Origin: Allium sativum | Taxonomy: Eukaryota; Streptophyta; Magnoliopsida; Asparagales; Amaryllidaceae | DNA length: 64,000 bases | Reading direction: 5' to 3' | NCBI GenBank assembly: GCA_030737875.1 | Contig: CM060924.1 | Location: 150,530,197-150,594,196, forward strand | Shown here: piece after piece, positions 23,757-36,400 of the stretch | Layout of the letters: every line of letters begins with the position of its first letter | How positions within the stretch are numbered: position 1 is the first letter of the stretch | Notes under the pieces: generated by a model | Databases searched by the model: none | Told to the model about the DNA's origin: nothing | The model's input: the letters and a program-made list of their open reading frames with translations, nothing else | Made by a program: the position numbers and the translations under genes

Positions 23757-25089
23757 TTAAGGAAAAAGAGGGATCAAAGATGTACCCTCAAAAAGAAAAG
23801 GGTAGATAGCGCGTATTCTGTCCTCAGTTTCCCAAGTCGCGTCTTCCTCGGCGTCGCTCAACTGAACTATGACGAGCTTGACTTCGCGGTTGCGTAGCTT
23901 TTTCACTTCAGTTCCTATGATGCATGCTAGAACTCTCCTCACAGTTGCTTCATGTTCCACTTCAGCTTCTTCTAGAATGCTAGGCTCCACCACTTCCGCT
24001 GACTCATGCAAACACTTTCGGAGGTGAGAAACATGAAAGACGTTGTGAACTCCGGCCAGTCTCTAGGGTAGCTCTAATCTATAGGCCATCTTCCCAACCT
24101 TCTCGATGATAGTAAACGGTCCTACAAATCTTGGTGCTAGCTTTCCTGGGGATCCAAAACGAACGACGTTCCTTAAAGGAGATACCTTCAGGAAAACCCT
24201 GTCCCTAACCTCAAACTCAAGGTCGGTCCTTCTCTTGTCTGCGCAGGATTTCTGTCTATCTTGGGCTGTCTTCATCCTTCTTCGTATCAAACCACTTTCT
24301 CTGAAGTCTCTCTAATCATGTCCGGTCCAAGAATAAGCTTATCTGTAGACTCCCACCAACACGTTGGTGATTTGTACGGTCTTCCATACAAGGCTTCGAA
24401 GGGTGCCATGCCTATGGTAGCTTGGTAGCTGTTGTTGCAAGCAAATTCCACTAAAGGAAGGTGATCCTCCCATGTCCCTCCAAAGTCAAGAACGCAAAGT
24501 CTTAAAGGATCCTCTAAAACTCTATTCACCCTTTCCGTCTGGCCATCGGTTTGGGGGTGATAGGCCTTGCTCAGACATAGTTGTGTGCCTACAGCTTCTT
24601 GCAGACTCCGCCAAAACTCGCTCTTGTGAAGATAGGGTCTCGGTCACTAACAATGCTGGAGGGTATCCCATGGAGTCGAACTATCTCCTTAAGGTAAAGA
24701 GATGCTAGGCAGTCCTTCTACTCTTGATAGGTAAAAAGTGGGCGCTTTTTGTAAGCCTATCCACTATTACCCAAATGCTAGTATTCCCCCTTCTTGACCT
24801 AGGCAGCCCATCAATGAAGTCCATTGAAATGCTATCCCACTTCCACTGTGGGACCTCTAGGAGGTGAAGCATTCCTCCAGGCTTTTTCTGTTCCGCCTTG
24901 ACTTGTTGGCATATCATACATTTAGAAACAAAATCTGCCACATCCTTCTTCATGCCGCTCCAAAAGAAAACTCTCTTCATGTCCTTGTACATTTTGTCTC
25001 CGCCTGGGTGTATCGTCATCTTGGAATAATGTGCTTCCTCGAGAACCTTCTTTACCAACTCTCTTGCTTGTGGGATGCATAGTCTTCCA
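23757..25089 (-). pseudogene. Integrase and chromodomain of the outer chromovirus, 3' part
   Basis: After the nested insertion the frame resumes with the integrase zinc-finger region ([17 protein letters not shown], then CMICQQVK) and the first catalytic Asp block [10 protein letters not shown] 7-bp deletion relative to the nested copy near 24710 shifts the frame, and further indels follow. The region with [24 protein letters not shown] lies at 24287-24529. A TAG at 24063-24065 interrupts the C-terminal part. The chromodomain-like tail (23757-24011) reads VQLSDAEEDATWE where the nested copy reads [13 protein letters not shown], so an aromatic residue is lost. Between this and the polypurine tract lie about 550 non-coding bases with GCAACCACT-type short repeats. 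Confidence 0.85.
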
Positions 25090-25094
25090 TCGCG

Positions 25095-28000
25095 TGAAAC
25101 ACCCCACCTCCGTTAGGGTCACTCTCAAAGGGAATGCCCTAATTTTGGTGGAGGTTTATAAGTACAAGTCACAGATATACAAGACAGATATAATAACACA
25201 TATTTGTAAACCAGCGGAAGAACAACAAATTTTATTTCATAAAGTCAAATACGTGTTACAACAACATCCCTTCCAAAAACATAACATAATACTTCATAAT
25301 CTGTCTTGAGTACATTATTTTTAAAGAAGCATAAATAAAACATAGATAAACTGCCAAAGCCCCATAGTGAATTGTCCAAAGCCATAGTTCAAAACAGGAA
25401 AGTCCAAGCAATACATTTCTCTTCTTCAAGCTGGATGTTGAGGTAGGTCAAGCTGCTGTGTTCCCTCCCTGAGGACCTGGGGGGGGGGGGGGAAACGGAA
25501 GAAAGAAGACGAAAGAAAAATAGAGTCAGACATAAAGCCTGAGTAAGTCTAGTACTACTTTGTCTATGAATAAAGAACTGGGTATGATAAGTAAACAGGA
25601 AGTGGGCAACATTATAAACTTGGTTAAGTTATCTAGGTTCGAATATACTATCGTACCCCATGTTAATCTCTGAACCCATATAAACTAGTTCCCAATTTGC
25701 ATCCCATAATCAGGGTGATGTGATCCATTCCATGATGATCGGCTCCTACTCGCATAGTTACATGTGTCTTACGGCCCCCGATGTCTGTAGTTACCTATGC
25801 TGGTCCCACCATGGGGTGTATCAAGTCCCATAGTGGCAACCCGACACAACCTTAGAGTGCAAAGGTATGCTACTGGTGTCCAGTGCTTTATTTTTCTGCG
25901 CCGGAGTGCGTGCACGCCCGCACACCGTTAGAACCTACACTGCTACACCACCGCCGTCGTTTTGACCTCTTACAATCAGCCCAGTAATCGTGCCCCACCC
26001 TGCCTAGTTTCAGGGTTTCCTGATACACCTTTTAGGGTTACTGCTGAAAAGGGTCCCCCGTTACTAGGTTTTCTATCTCTAGCCAACATGCTAAGTTGGT
26101 TAAGTGTTCCCTAACCTAACCCCACCAGTCCGTTTAGTTTAGCATGTTCCATTTTGATTAAGTCTTTAGTTCACTTAATCCTAACAATCCTGACTCAGCC
26201 TTAATTGTCTTATTAAGGCCCGGACCTCTCACATTAGACAGGTATTGTTGTGGCTGCCTGTTGCCGGTTGGTTCCGGGCAGTCTTACGCCACAACTCAGA
26301 CTAACCTCGGGTCCTTGCTGGGCTCCATGTTTAACCTCCCACATTGGATAGGTATTGTTGTGACTACTGGACAGCCGGGCGGTTCCGGGCAGGTTTACAT
26401 CACAACTCAATCCAACCTCGGGTTAAACACATCGTATGTTCTACATTTACATATTTTGTCATTCTTCTTTATTTCTCATATGTAAATATTTGCGGCCCAT
26501 TTTTATGTTAATGGTGTAAAGGTTACACCAACCATGGGCCCAACCCATACTTGAATTTGGGCCCTTCTATTTTATATTTTCATTCATTAATTCATTTTAA
26601 CCCAACGTTATTTTCCCCCGTTTTACACGTCCGTTCATATATATTGGGCTTAGCCTTTTAAAGCCCAATTTAGCCATGCGAAAGGGGAGGCTTATGGCGT
26701 ATACACAAAGAGGGGAAAGTGAGCGCATGAACTTGCATATGACGTTGGAAATCACATAATAGAAATTGGTGTACTTGCATAGTGGTGACATGTATTTTGG
26801 TCATACAACATAGGTGACATAAATCAAGGCATGTAAACTTGCATAGGTTTAACTACAACATGAACCTATATTCTTATTTAGGCATAATGTCAAACATAAG
26901 CATGGCCTAAATACTTCTAGCATAAACATGGCATATTGTCAAACATAAGCATGGCATAAAATACTTCTAGCATGAACATAGCATAATTCAACTTAACCCT
27001 GATTTAAGCCTAATCACATAACGATGGTATAAACATACTTATGCATAAATATTCCTAATCATGGTGTTTTGCTTTAAACTTGCAAAAAGGGGATTTTTGA
27101 GTCTAACCTAACCATGTCTCACATATGTCATCATATAATTCTTTAAAACAAGATAGACTTAATCATAGATCTCAATTATGCCAAATATCATTCCTAGCCA
27201 TATTCATAAGTTTGCAAAAGCATGACTAATACATGGTGTCAAAATTCCACATAGTTTCATATGAACTATAATAACCAAACTTGTTTCAATTACTTGTAAA
27301 ATGATTTATACATAAAAACATACATCATAATGGCATAATAACAAAGCCCCAAACTTGCATAAATTTCACTCAACTGTATACATGTAGCTTCAACATAGAC
27401 TACATAATTTGCGCAATATTCCAAACGTATATTTGCATAGAACTACCGCATGTAGTTCTTTATAATGAATAATATAATTCAAGAGTATCCAAACGTATAT
27501 AAATTGATAAGAACGCACAAATATGAATTACTTCCATTGCCACAATTCAAGCATACACATCAACACAGTTGTTTATTATACCAAAGTAATACTCTACTTA
27601 CAATGGTTTGATGAATTCTCTAGTTTAGGGATTGAAGACGCAAATTCCTTTGTTGAATTGATTAGCTTTAGGTTGCTTGAATTGCTTTAGGCCTTAGAAC
27701 TTCCTCCCTAATCCTCTCTTTAGTTGGCGGCTATGCTTTGTCGTTCCTCAGCAACATGGCGGCTATGTTCTTAATTTTTAATGAATAGATTAGGGTTTAG
27801 TCTAGGGTTGTTTATATAGAGGTTAGGAACTAATTAGGACCCTTGATGTTGCTAGGTTAGATCATAGCCATTCATTAGGAAGAGAGACCAATAAAAACCC
27901 GCCACCTAGCCCTAATGACAAAGCAGACCACAGAAATTCGACCACACACCGACCTGGCCAGCCAGGTTGACTGGGCTCGACCAGGTCGATACCCCTGTCG

Positions 28001-28330
28001 ACAGGGCTGTCGACAGCCCTGTCGACATGGGTAGCCCAGGTCGACAGCCCAGTCGACCTGGGTGGCCCAGGCGGCGCTTTTCTGGCCCAATGGGCCCCAC
28101 TTCGGAATATTTAATTATTTAATTCTGTTTGAGTTTTAAATTTAATTCAAATCTTCCGAAGGCCATATCTTCTTCATACGGACTCCGTTTTTCGAAAACT
28201 CGGACTCTATTTTGCGTATTTTTCCGAGACGAACGCAATGGCGTATCCCGTTTCCCTTAGTTCTCTGATTTTAATTTGATTATACTTTAATTTATGAATT
28301 TCATAGTTATCGAATTTTCGGGGTGTTACA
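25095..28330 (-). repeat. 3' LTR of the nested chromovirus
   Basis: Minus-strand TATATAAA at 27811-27818 is the likely TATA box. GTCGAC palindromes start at 27997, 28009, 28021, 28040 and 28052, with a one-base variant at 27985. Positions 27996-28027 form a perfect 32-bp palindrome. A G-run on the plus strand lies at about 25480-25493. It is related to but distinct from the outer copy's LTR. Confidence 0.93.
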
Positions 28331-28343
28331 TTCTCCCCCACTT
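28331..28343 (-). other. Polypurine tract of the nested chromovirus
   Basis: Minus-strand AAGTGGGGGAGAA adjoins the 3' LTR, preceded by CGGGGACGAAATCC. About 500 non-coding bases (28344-28841) with short GCAACCACT repeats separate it from the end of pol. Confidence 0.85.
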
Positions 28344-28841
28344 AAAAGGATTTCGTCCCCGAAATCTTCAAGTTAGGAGGAATGTAAATCCTAACATCCA
28401 ATCATCCATCTACTCATCCATCAAACACGAGCATCCATTGTCCTTAAAAGACTTCTAATGCTTCATGATCATATGCAAAGTGTGTGTGTACATGTACTTA
28501 TCTAATGCAAAATCAGGCGGTCTACTGATTCAGTTGACCTCCTTAATGCGAATTATGTAAGTGCCATGAATCCATTATGTATGCAAATTTTCCTATTCTT
28601 GATTCTACATGAGTGCACAATCATTCAATACAAATGCAACATCCACATGACAACACATTATAGTTCAACCACATACGAAAGCAAACATATATGCATATGC
28701 AATATGAAGTGACTGAGCCGATCTAAAACCTAGATTGTGTGTGTATATGCAACCACGAGCAACCACTAGCAATCACTTGCAACCACTTGCAACAATTCAT
28801 ACATAACATGTTTCAACTACATGTTTTCATCCAAAGGTTTT

Positions 28842-30401
28842 CTACCTAAAAGATACGGTCGAGGAAATATACCTAAAAAGATAGATAAAAGCGCAACTTA
28901 AGGAAAAATGAAAGATCAAGGATGTACCCTCGAACAGAAAAGGGTAGGCTGTACGGATTCTATCTTCAGTTTCCCAAGTCGCGTCTCCCTCGGCGTCGCT
29001 CCACTGAACTTTGACGTGCTTGACTTCGCGGTTGCGTAGCTTCTTCACTTCCGTCCCTAATATGCGGGTAGGAACTCTCCTTATGGTTGCTTCGCGTTCC
29101 ACTTCGGCCTCTTCGAGGATGTTTGGCTCTACCACTTCAGCTGACTCATGCAGACATTTTCGGAGATGTGAAACGTGAAAAACGTTGTGGACTCCAGCCA
29201 ACTTCTCGGGTAGCTCTAATCTATAGGCCATTTTGCCAATCTTCTCGATGATAGGGAATGGCCCTACGAATCTTGGCGCTAGCTTCCCTGTGGTTCCAAA
29301 ACGAACAACGTTCCTTAGCGGTGATACCTTGAGAAAAACTCTGTCTCCAACTTCAAATTCAAGGTCGGTTCTTCTCCTGTCGGCATAGGACTTTTGTCTG
29401 TCTTGGGCCGTCTTCATCCTTCTTCGTATTACGTCTACCTTCTCTGAGGTCTCTCGGATCATATCTGGTCCAAGCACGAGCTTATCCGTGGACTCCCACC
29501 AACAAGTGGGCGATCGGCACGGTCTTCCATATAAAGCTTCGAAGGGCGCCATTACTATGGTTGCTTGATAGCTGTTGTTGTAGGCAAATTCCACCAAAGG
29601 AAGGTGGTCTTCCCATGTCCCTCCGAAGTCAAGGACGCACAGTCTTAAGAGGTCTTCCAAAACTCTGTTCACTCTCTCTGTTTGGCCGTCGGTTTGGGGA
29701 TGATAGGCCGTGCTCAAGCATAACTGCGTTCCTACTGCTTCTTGCAGACTCCGCCAAAACTCGCTGGTGAAGATGGGGTCTCGGTCACTAACAATGCTAG
29801 ATGGTATTCCATGGAGTCGCACGATTTCCTTGAGGTAAAGTGATGCTAGGGATGAGGCAGTTCTTTTACTTTTGACAGGTAAAAAGTGGGCGCTTTTAGT
29901 AAGCCTATCCACTATTACCCAAATACTGGTGTTGCCTCTCCTAGACCTAGGCAGCCCATCGATGAAGTCCATTGAGATGCTATCCCACTTCCACTGTGGG
30001 ACCTCCAGAGGATGTAGCAGTCCGCCAGGCTTTTTCTGTTCCGCCTTAACCTGTTGGCACACCATACACTTAGAAACGAATTCTGCTACGTCCTTTTTCA
30101 TGCCGTTCCAGAAGAAAGTCCTTTTTATGTCTTTGTACATTTTATCTCCGCCTGGATGTATCGTCATCTTGGAGTGATGTGCTTCCTCGAGAACCTTCTT
30201 TACTAAATCTTTTGCTTGTGGGACGCATAGTCTCCCATCTCGCCTTAGTACACCCTTATCGTCAATGGAGTATCTGTTGAGGTGACTTGAAGTCTCACCC
30301 CTAATTAGCCTATCAATTATTTCCACAAGCTGAGGGTCTTCGCGTTGTGCTGCCCCTACTGAATCCACTAAAGTTGGGCGCACTTCGAGAGATGCAAGCA
30401 A
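28842..30401 (-). CDS. Integrase and chromodomain of the nested chromovirus
   Basis: This frame continues pol after a one-base deletion near 30404. The zinc-binding region has [15 protein letters not shown] and then CMVCQQVK. The integrase core shows the three acidic blocks: [23 protein letters not shown] and [18 protein letters not shown]. The C-terminal part contains the conserved [11 protein letters not shown] and [12 protein letters not shown] segments, followed by a chromodomain-like tail with [15 protein letters not shown] and YPFLFEG. Integrase inserts the cDNA into the host genome, and chromodomains can steer it to heterochromatin. The tail after FEGTSL is probably not conserved. No lesion is visible within this frame. 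Confidence 0.93.
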   Translation of the reverse strand: MLASLEVRPTLVDSVGAAQREDPQLVEIIDRLIRGETSSHLNRYSIDDKGVLRRDGRLCVPQAKDLVKKVLEEAHHSKMTIHPGGDKMYKDIKRTFFWNGMKKDVAEFVSKCMVCQQVKAEQKKPGGLLHPLEVPQWKWDSISMDFIDGLPRSRRGNTSIWVIVDRLTKSAHFLPVKSKRTASSLASLYLKEIVRLHGIPSSIVSDRDPIFTSEFWRSLQEAVGTQLCLSTAYHPQTDGQTERVNRVLEDLLRLCVLDFGGTWEDHLPLVEFAYNNSYQATIVMAPFEALYGRPCRSPTCWWESTDKLVLGPDMIRETSEKVDVIRRRMKTAQDRQKSYADRRRTDLEFEVGDRVFLKVSPLRNVVRFGTTGKLAPRFVGPFPIIEKIGKMAYRLELPEKLAGVHNVFHVSHLRKCLHESAEVVEPNILEEAEVEREATIRRVPTRILGTEVKKLRNREVKHVKVQWSDAEGDATWETEDRIRTAYPFLFEGTSLIFHFSLSCAFIYLFRYISSTVSFR

Positions 30402-32821
30402 GCCCGTACGAAATCGGAGGAGGGCCTAAAGTCGAAGCTGGCTATAAACTCTAGGCTTTGTCTTTCAAAAAATAACGGGCTTAGTGTCAATTTCTTTCGG
30501 CTCAACGCGTCTGCCACTACGTTGCCTTTGCCCGGAGTGTAGGAGATTTCGAAATCGTACGAGGCAAGAAACTCCATCCATCTTTGTTGCCTCAAGTTAA
30601 GATCTTTCTGCGAGAAAAGATATTTCAACGATTTATGGTCAGTGTAAAGTTCGAACTTCTCACCTAGGAGATAGTGTCGCCAAGACTTGAGTGCAAAGAC
30701 GATGGCGGCTAGCTCTAGATCGTGGGTTGGGTAGTTCTTTTCGTGCACCTTCAATTGCCTCCCGCCATAAGCTACTACCCTTCCTTCTTGCATTAAGACG
30801 GCGCCTAGCCCTGTCCCACATGCATCCGTATAAACAGTGAACATCTTGCTCCCATCTGGCAGCGTCAAAACTGGGGCTGTTGTAAGAGCCCTTTTCAGCC
30901 GTTGGAAAGCAAACTCGCAATCCAAGTCCCAATTGAATACTAGATTCTTCTTAGTCAATTTCGTGAGCGGAGCTGAGATTTTCGCAAAATCCCTTATAAA
31001 CTTTCGATAGAAACCTGCTAGTCCTAGAAAGCTTCGGACCTCAGTTGCATTCCTTGGTGTCTTCCAATCTTGTACCGCCACTACCTTAGCAGGGTCCACC
31101 GCTAACCCTTGTTTGGATACTATGTGCCCAAGGAACCTCACCTCTTCTCTCCAAAAGTGGCATTTGGAGAATTTGGCTTTTAGTTGATGGACTTGCAAAG
31201 TTTCCATGATTGCCCTTAAGTGCTGAGCATGTTCCTCTTCACTCTTTGAAAAGATAAGGATATCATCTACGAAGACCACTACGAATTTGTTGAGGAAATC
31301 TCTAAATACCCTACTCATCAGGTCCACGAAGTACGCAGGTGCATTTGTCAAGCCGAAAGGCATGACAAGCCATTCAAAGAAGCCGTCTGGGGTTCTGAAA
31401 GCCGTTTTATCGATGCTATCTTCAGCCACCCTTAGCTGATGAAAACCGGTTGCTAAATCGAGTTGGGAGAAAACAGACGCTCCTACAAGCTGGTCAAATA
31501 AATCGTCAATTCTAGGGAGAGGGTGCCTATTCTTTTTCGTTAGCTTGTTGAGCTCCCTATAGTCAACACATAGACGGAGTGAACCATCCGCCTTTGTAGC
31601 GAACACCACTGGAGCGCCCCATTCTGAAATGCTCCTCCTAATGAACCCCTTTTCTAGAAGCTCTTTAATCTGTTTACTGAGCTCTTTCCTTTCTCGTGGA
31701 GCCATATGTCTAACGGGCAATGCAACGGGCTTTGCATTATTTACAAGATATATGCGGAAGTCTATTTCCCGCTTCGGAGGCAAGCCCTTCACCTCTTCAA
31801 AGACATCCGGATATTCCCGGACCACTCTAACTGATTTCAAATTTTCAACGGAGGCATCTAGCGATTCAAGATAACTAAGCATAACCGCATACGAGGGATT
31901 ACAAGAAATTTCCAAAGTATTACCGAGCTGGGTTAGGAGCCTAACAACCCTTTTCTCACAATCAAGGATGGCCCCATTACTGGACAGCCAATCCATACCC
32001 AAAATCAAACCATACCCCGAAAAGCCCAAAACAAAGGCACTACATAGAAATTCAACACTTAGGATAGAAATTTTCAAATCCAAACAGATCATAGACAAAT
32101 GAGCTGGGCCCCCAATTGGGTTTGAAACAATTAAGGGGTCCTCTACCATACTAGTTTTTAGGTTCAGAGATTCTACTAAAGCAGACGAGATAAAGGAGTG
32201 TGATGCGCCAGAATCAAACAAAGTGCGAACGGGGTGATCATAAAGATAAACTACACTTTCTACAGAAGTATTTATACCTCGCTGTTGCAATGGTGGCGCT
32301 TCTAGCACATGAACCTGTGCCCCTGGGGTGGATCCAGTGCCCTGCCCCTGTCCTCGTTTCCTTGGGCAGTCCTTAGCCCTATGGCCTGTCTGACCGCACG
32401 AAAAGCACCCACCATTCTCCTTAGCCTTCTTCTTCCGGCAGTCCTTTACTAAGTGCCCCACTTTGCCACAGAAATTACACTTCCTCTTCTCTTTGTTGCC
32501 TTTTCCGCCCTTCTTGAAGTCTGTCTTCTTAGGCTTCAAACCCTCTTTCTTCCCTTGAGAGCTTTCTGTCTTGGTCTCCTTCTTGCCCTTGTCCTCTTCA
32601 TTCAGCAATGCCATTTGCACCAATCTTTCATACGTGGCTCCCATGGGTATATGGGTCATGGCCAAACTGTGTAATGGCTCATTCAACCCTTTGACGAAAC
32701 GGAGAGCCTTCTTGTGCGGGGTGTTGACTAGGTCAAGCCCAAACCTAGCCAGCTCATCGAACTGATTCACATACTCTCTGACAGTCTTGTCTCCTTGCTT
32801 AAGAAATAAGAATTTTTCCAA
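30368..32821 (-). CDS. Gag C-terminus, protease, RT and RNase H of the nested chromovirus
   Basis: The 817-codon frame is in phase with the upstream gag frame and follows an in-frame TAG, so it is a continuation and not a new start; its first codon is TTG. Counting from there, gag zinc knuckles are at residues 115-128 ([14 protein letters not shown]) and 139-152 ([14 protein letters not shown]). The protease active site FDSGASHSF is at 202-210. The RT has [11 protein letters not shown] at 416-425, DLATGFHQL near 455 and FVDD at 517-520. RNase H has [27 protein letters not shown] and [11 protein letters not shown], ending with [10 protein letters not shown]. The last residues after SSDFV are out of frame because of the base loss near 30404. 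Confidence 0.95.
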   Translation of the reverse strand: MEKFLFLKQGDKTVREYVNQFDELARFGLDLVNTPHKKALRFVKGLNEPLHSLAMTHIPMGATYERLVQMALLNEEDKGKKETKTESSQGKKEGLKPKKTDFKKGGKGNKEKRKCNFCGKVGHLVKDCRKKKAKENGGCFSCGQTGHRAKDCPRKRGQGQGTGSTPGAQVHVLEAPPLQQRGINTSVESVVYLYDHPVRTLFDSGASHSFISSALVESLNLKTSMVEDPLIVSNPIGGPAHLSMICLDLKISILSVEFLCSAFVLGFSGYGLILGMDWLSSNGAILDCEKRVVRLLTQLGNTLEISCNPSYAVMLSYLESLDASVENLKSVRVVREYPDVFEEVKGLPPKREIDFRIYLVNNAKPVALPVRHMAPRERKELSKQIKELLEKGFIRRSISEWGAPVVFATKADGSLRLCVDYRELNKLTKKNRHPLPRIDDLFDQLVGASVFSQLDLATGFHQLRVAEDSIDKTAFRTPDGFFEWLVMPFGLTNAPAYFVDLMSRVFRDFLNKFVVVFVDDILIFSKSEEEHAQHLRAIMETLQVHQLKAKFSKCHFWREEVRFLGHIVSKQGLAVDPAKVVAVQDWKTPRNATEVRSFLGLAGFYRKFIRDFAKISAPLTKLTKKNLVFNWDLDCEFAFQRLKRALTTAPVLTLPDGSKMFTVYTDACGTGLGAVLMQEGRVVAYGGRQLKVHEKNYPTHDLELAAIVFALKSWRHYLLGEKFELYTDHKSLKYLFSQKDLNLRQQRWMEFLASYDFEISYTPGKGNVVADALSRKKLTLSPLFFERQSLEFIASFDFRPSSDFVRACLHLSKCAQL

Positions 32822-33274
32822 CTACAAACTTCTTTCTCCATCTGAGCGAAACTTAGTCTCAAACCTTGCCCTAAAGTCCTCCCATGTATCCACTGGTCTT
32901 TCAGCATTGGTGACTTCCCACCAGTAGGAAGCCTCGCCCTTCAATAGCCACACCGCTAGTTGTACCTTTTGTCTATCTTCTACCTCAAAGATGATGAATA
33001 GGTCCTCCGTTTCTTTTAGCCAATTCCTAGCTGCTACGAAGGACTCAGTTCCATGGAAATCCCTTCCTCCCATAGCTTTAAAATCTTTACATATCTTAGC
33101 GAATGTGTTTCCCCGAGGAGGAGGTGGAGGAAAAGGTGCTGCTGCGGCCGGATGATTCCCTTCAGCTGGGGGAGGAGGAACGGTAAGACCTGGCTGAGTG
33201 GCCCTTGCTTCTAAGAACCGTCTAAACCAACCAGTTATGGGCACCCCTTCCGGCAAGTTAAGATCTTGGGACAT
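32822..33274 (-). CDS. Gag N-terminus of the nested chromovirus, ending at a premature stop
   Basis: The start ATG at 33274 lies 176 bases after the primer site, and the same MS(Q/G)DLNLPEG start is present in the outer copy. A Pro-rich stretch (about residues 36-53) precedes the capsid-like retrotransposon gag domain with FHGTESFVAARNWLKETEDLF and KGEASYWWEV. Translation stops at TAG 32822-32824. The outer copy has CAG (Gln) at the matching place, so one C-to-T change explains the stop, and the downstream gag and pol frame continues in phase. Confidence 0.93.
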   Translation of the reverse strand: MSQDLNLPEGVPITGWFRRFLEARATQPGLTVPPPPAEGNHPAAAAPFPPPPPRGNTFAKICKDFKAMGGRDFHGTESFVAARNWLKETEDLFIIFEVEDRQKVQLAVWLLKGEASYWWEVTNAERPVDTWEDFRARFETKFRSDGERSL

Positions 33275-33449
33275 GCTGAAACAAAAAGGATAGATTCAAA
33301 ACGAAGGATAAGAGATAGTTCTTATGGCTTTGGGGAGTGGACTTTTGCCTTTTTAAAATAAAATAATATTTTTCCTTTTAAAAATGCTTCTTTAAATTTT
33401 CTTTTGAAAATAATTTTTCAAAACTTTTTATCTTATCTGGTAAACCTAG

Positions 33450-33461
33450 GCTCTGATACCA
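33450..33461 (-). other. Primer binding site of the nested chromovirus (initiator tRNA-Met)
   Basis: Minus-strand TGGTATCAGAGC lies two bases from the 5' LTR. The same site is used by the large non-coding element and by the virus in this window. Confidence 0.92.
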
Positions 33462-33463
33462 AG

Positions 33464-36400
33464 TGAAACACCCCACCTCCGTTACGGTCACTCTCAAAGG
33501 GAATGCCCTAATTTTGGTGGAGGTTTATAAGTACAAGTCACAGATATACAAGACAGATATAATAACACATATTTGTAAACCAGCGGAAGAACAACAAATT
33601 TTATTTCATAAAGTCAAATACGTGTTACAACAACATCCCTTCCAAAAACATAACATAATACTTCATAATCTGTCTTGAGTACATTATTTTTAAAGAAGCA
33701 TAAATAAAACATAGATAAACTGCCAAAGCCCCATAGTGAATTGTCCAAAGCCATAGTTCAAAACAGGAAAGTCCAAGCAATACATTTCTCTTCTTCAAGC
33801 TGGATGTTGAGGTAGGTCAAGCTGCTGTGTTCCCTCCCTGAGGACCTGGGGGGGGGGAAACGGAAGAAAGAAGACGAAAGAAAAATAGAGTCAGACATAA
33901 AGCCTGAGTAAGTCTAGTACTACTTTGTCTATGAATAAAGAACTGGGTATGATAAGTAAACAGGAAGTGGGCAACATTATAAACTTGGTTAAGTTATCTA
34001 GGTTCGAATATACTATCGTACCCCATGTTAATCTCTGAACCCATATAAACTAGTTCCCAATTTGCATCCCATAATCAGGGTGATGTGATCCATTCCATGA
34101 TGATCGGCTCCTACTCGCATAGTTACATGTGTCTTACGGCCCCCGATGTCTGTAGTTACCTATGCTGGTCCCACCATGGGGTGTATCAAGTCCCATAGTG
34201 GCAACCCGACACAACCTTAGAGTGCAAAGGTATGCTACTGGTGTCCAGTGCTTTATTTTTCTGCGCCGGAGTGCGTGCACGCCCGCACACCGTTAGAACC
34301 TACACTGCTACACCACCGCCGTCGTTTTGACCTCTTACAATCAGCCCAGTAATCGTGCCCCACCCTGCCTAGTTTCAGGGTTTCCTGATACACCTTTTAG
34401 GGTTACTGCTGAAAAGGGTCCCCCGTTACTAGGTTTTCTATCTCTAGCCAACATGCTAAGTTGGTTAAGTGTTCCCTAACCTAACCCCACCAGTCCGTTT
34501 AGTTTAGCATGTTCCATTTTGATTAAGTCTTTAGTTCACTTAATCCTAACAATCCTGACTCAGCCTTAATTGTCTTATTAAGGCCCGGACCTCTCACATT
34601 AGACAGGTATTGTTGTGGCTGCCTGTTGCCGGTTGGTTCCGGGCAGTCTTACGCCACAACTCAGACTAACCTCGGGTCCTTGCTGGGCTCCATGTTTAAC
34701 CTCCCACATTGGATAGGTATTGTTGTGACTACTGGACAGCCGGGCGGTTCCGGGCAGGTTTACATCACAACTCAATCCAACCTCGGGTTAAACACATCGT
34801 ATGTTCTACATTTACATATTTTGTCATTCTTCTTTATTTCTCATATGTAAATATTTGCGGCCCATTATTATGTTAATGGTGTAAAGGTTACACCAACCAT
34901 GGGCCCAACCCATACTTGAATTTGGGCCCTTCTATTTTATATTTTCATTCATTAATTCATTTTAACCCAACGTTATTTTCCCCCGTTTTACACGTCCGTT
35001 CATATATATTGGGCTTAGCCTTTTAAAGCCCAATTTAGCCATGCGAAAGGGGAGGCTTATGGCGTATACACAAAGAGGGGAAAGTGAGCGCATGAACTTG
35101 CATATGACGTTGGAAAACACATAATAGAAATTGGTGTACTTGCATAGTGGTGACATGTATTTTGGTCATACAACATAGGTGACATAAATCAAGGCATGTA
35201 AACTTGCATAGGTTTAACTACAACATGAACCTATATTCTTATTTAGGCATAATGTCAAACATAAGCATGGCCTAAATACTTCTATCATAAACATGGCATA
35301 TTGTCAAACATAAGCATGGCATAAAATACTTCTAGCATGAACATAGCATAATTCAACTTAACCATGATTTAAGCCTAATCACATAACGATGGTATAAAAA
35401 TACTTATGCATAAATATTCCTAATCATGGTGTTTTGCTTTAAACTTGCAAAAAGGGGATTTTTGAGTCTAACCTAACCATGTCTCACATATGTCATCATA
35501 TAATTCTTTAAAACAAGATAGACTTAATCATAGATCTCAATTATGCCAAATATCATTCCTAGCCATATTCATAAGTTTGCAAAAGCATGACTAATACATG
35601 GTGTCAAAATTCCACATAGTTTCATATGAACTATAATGACCAAAATTGTTTCAATTACTTGCAAAATGATTTATACATAAAAACATACATCATAATGGCA
35701 TAATAACAAAGCCCCAAACTTGCATAAATTTCACTCAACTGTATACATGTAGCTTCAACATAGACTACATAATTTGCGCAATATTCCAAACGTATATTTG
35801 CATAGAACTACCGCATGTAGTTCTTTATAATGAATAATATAATTCAAGAGTATCCAAACGTATATAAATTGATAAGAACGCACAAATATGAATTACTTCC
35901 ATTGCCACAATTCAAGCATACACATCAACACAGTTGTTTATTATACCAAAGTAATACTCTACTTACAATGGTTTGATGAATTCTCTAGTTTATGGATTGA
36001 AGACGCAAATTCCTTTGTTGAATTGATTAGCTTTAGGTTGCTTGAATTGCTTTAGGCCTTAGAACTTCCTCCCTAATCCTCTCTTTAGTTGGCGGCTATG
36101 CTTTGTCGTTCCTCAGCAACATGGCGGCTATGTTCTTAATTTTTAATGAATAGATTAGGGTTTAGTCTAGGGTTGTTTATATAGAGGTTAGGAACTAATT
36201 AGGACCCTTGATGTTGCTAGGTTAGATCATAGCCATTCATTAGGAAGAGAGACCAATAAAAACCCGCCACCTAGCCCTAATGACAAAGCAGACCACAGAA
36301 ATTCGACCACACACCGACCTGGCCAGCCAGGTTGACTGGGCTCGACCAGGTCGATACCCCTGTCGACAGGGCTGTCGACAGCCCTGTCGACATGGGTAGC

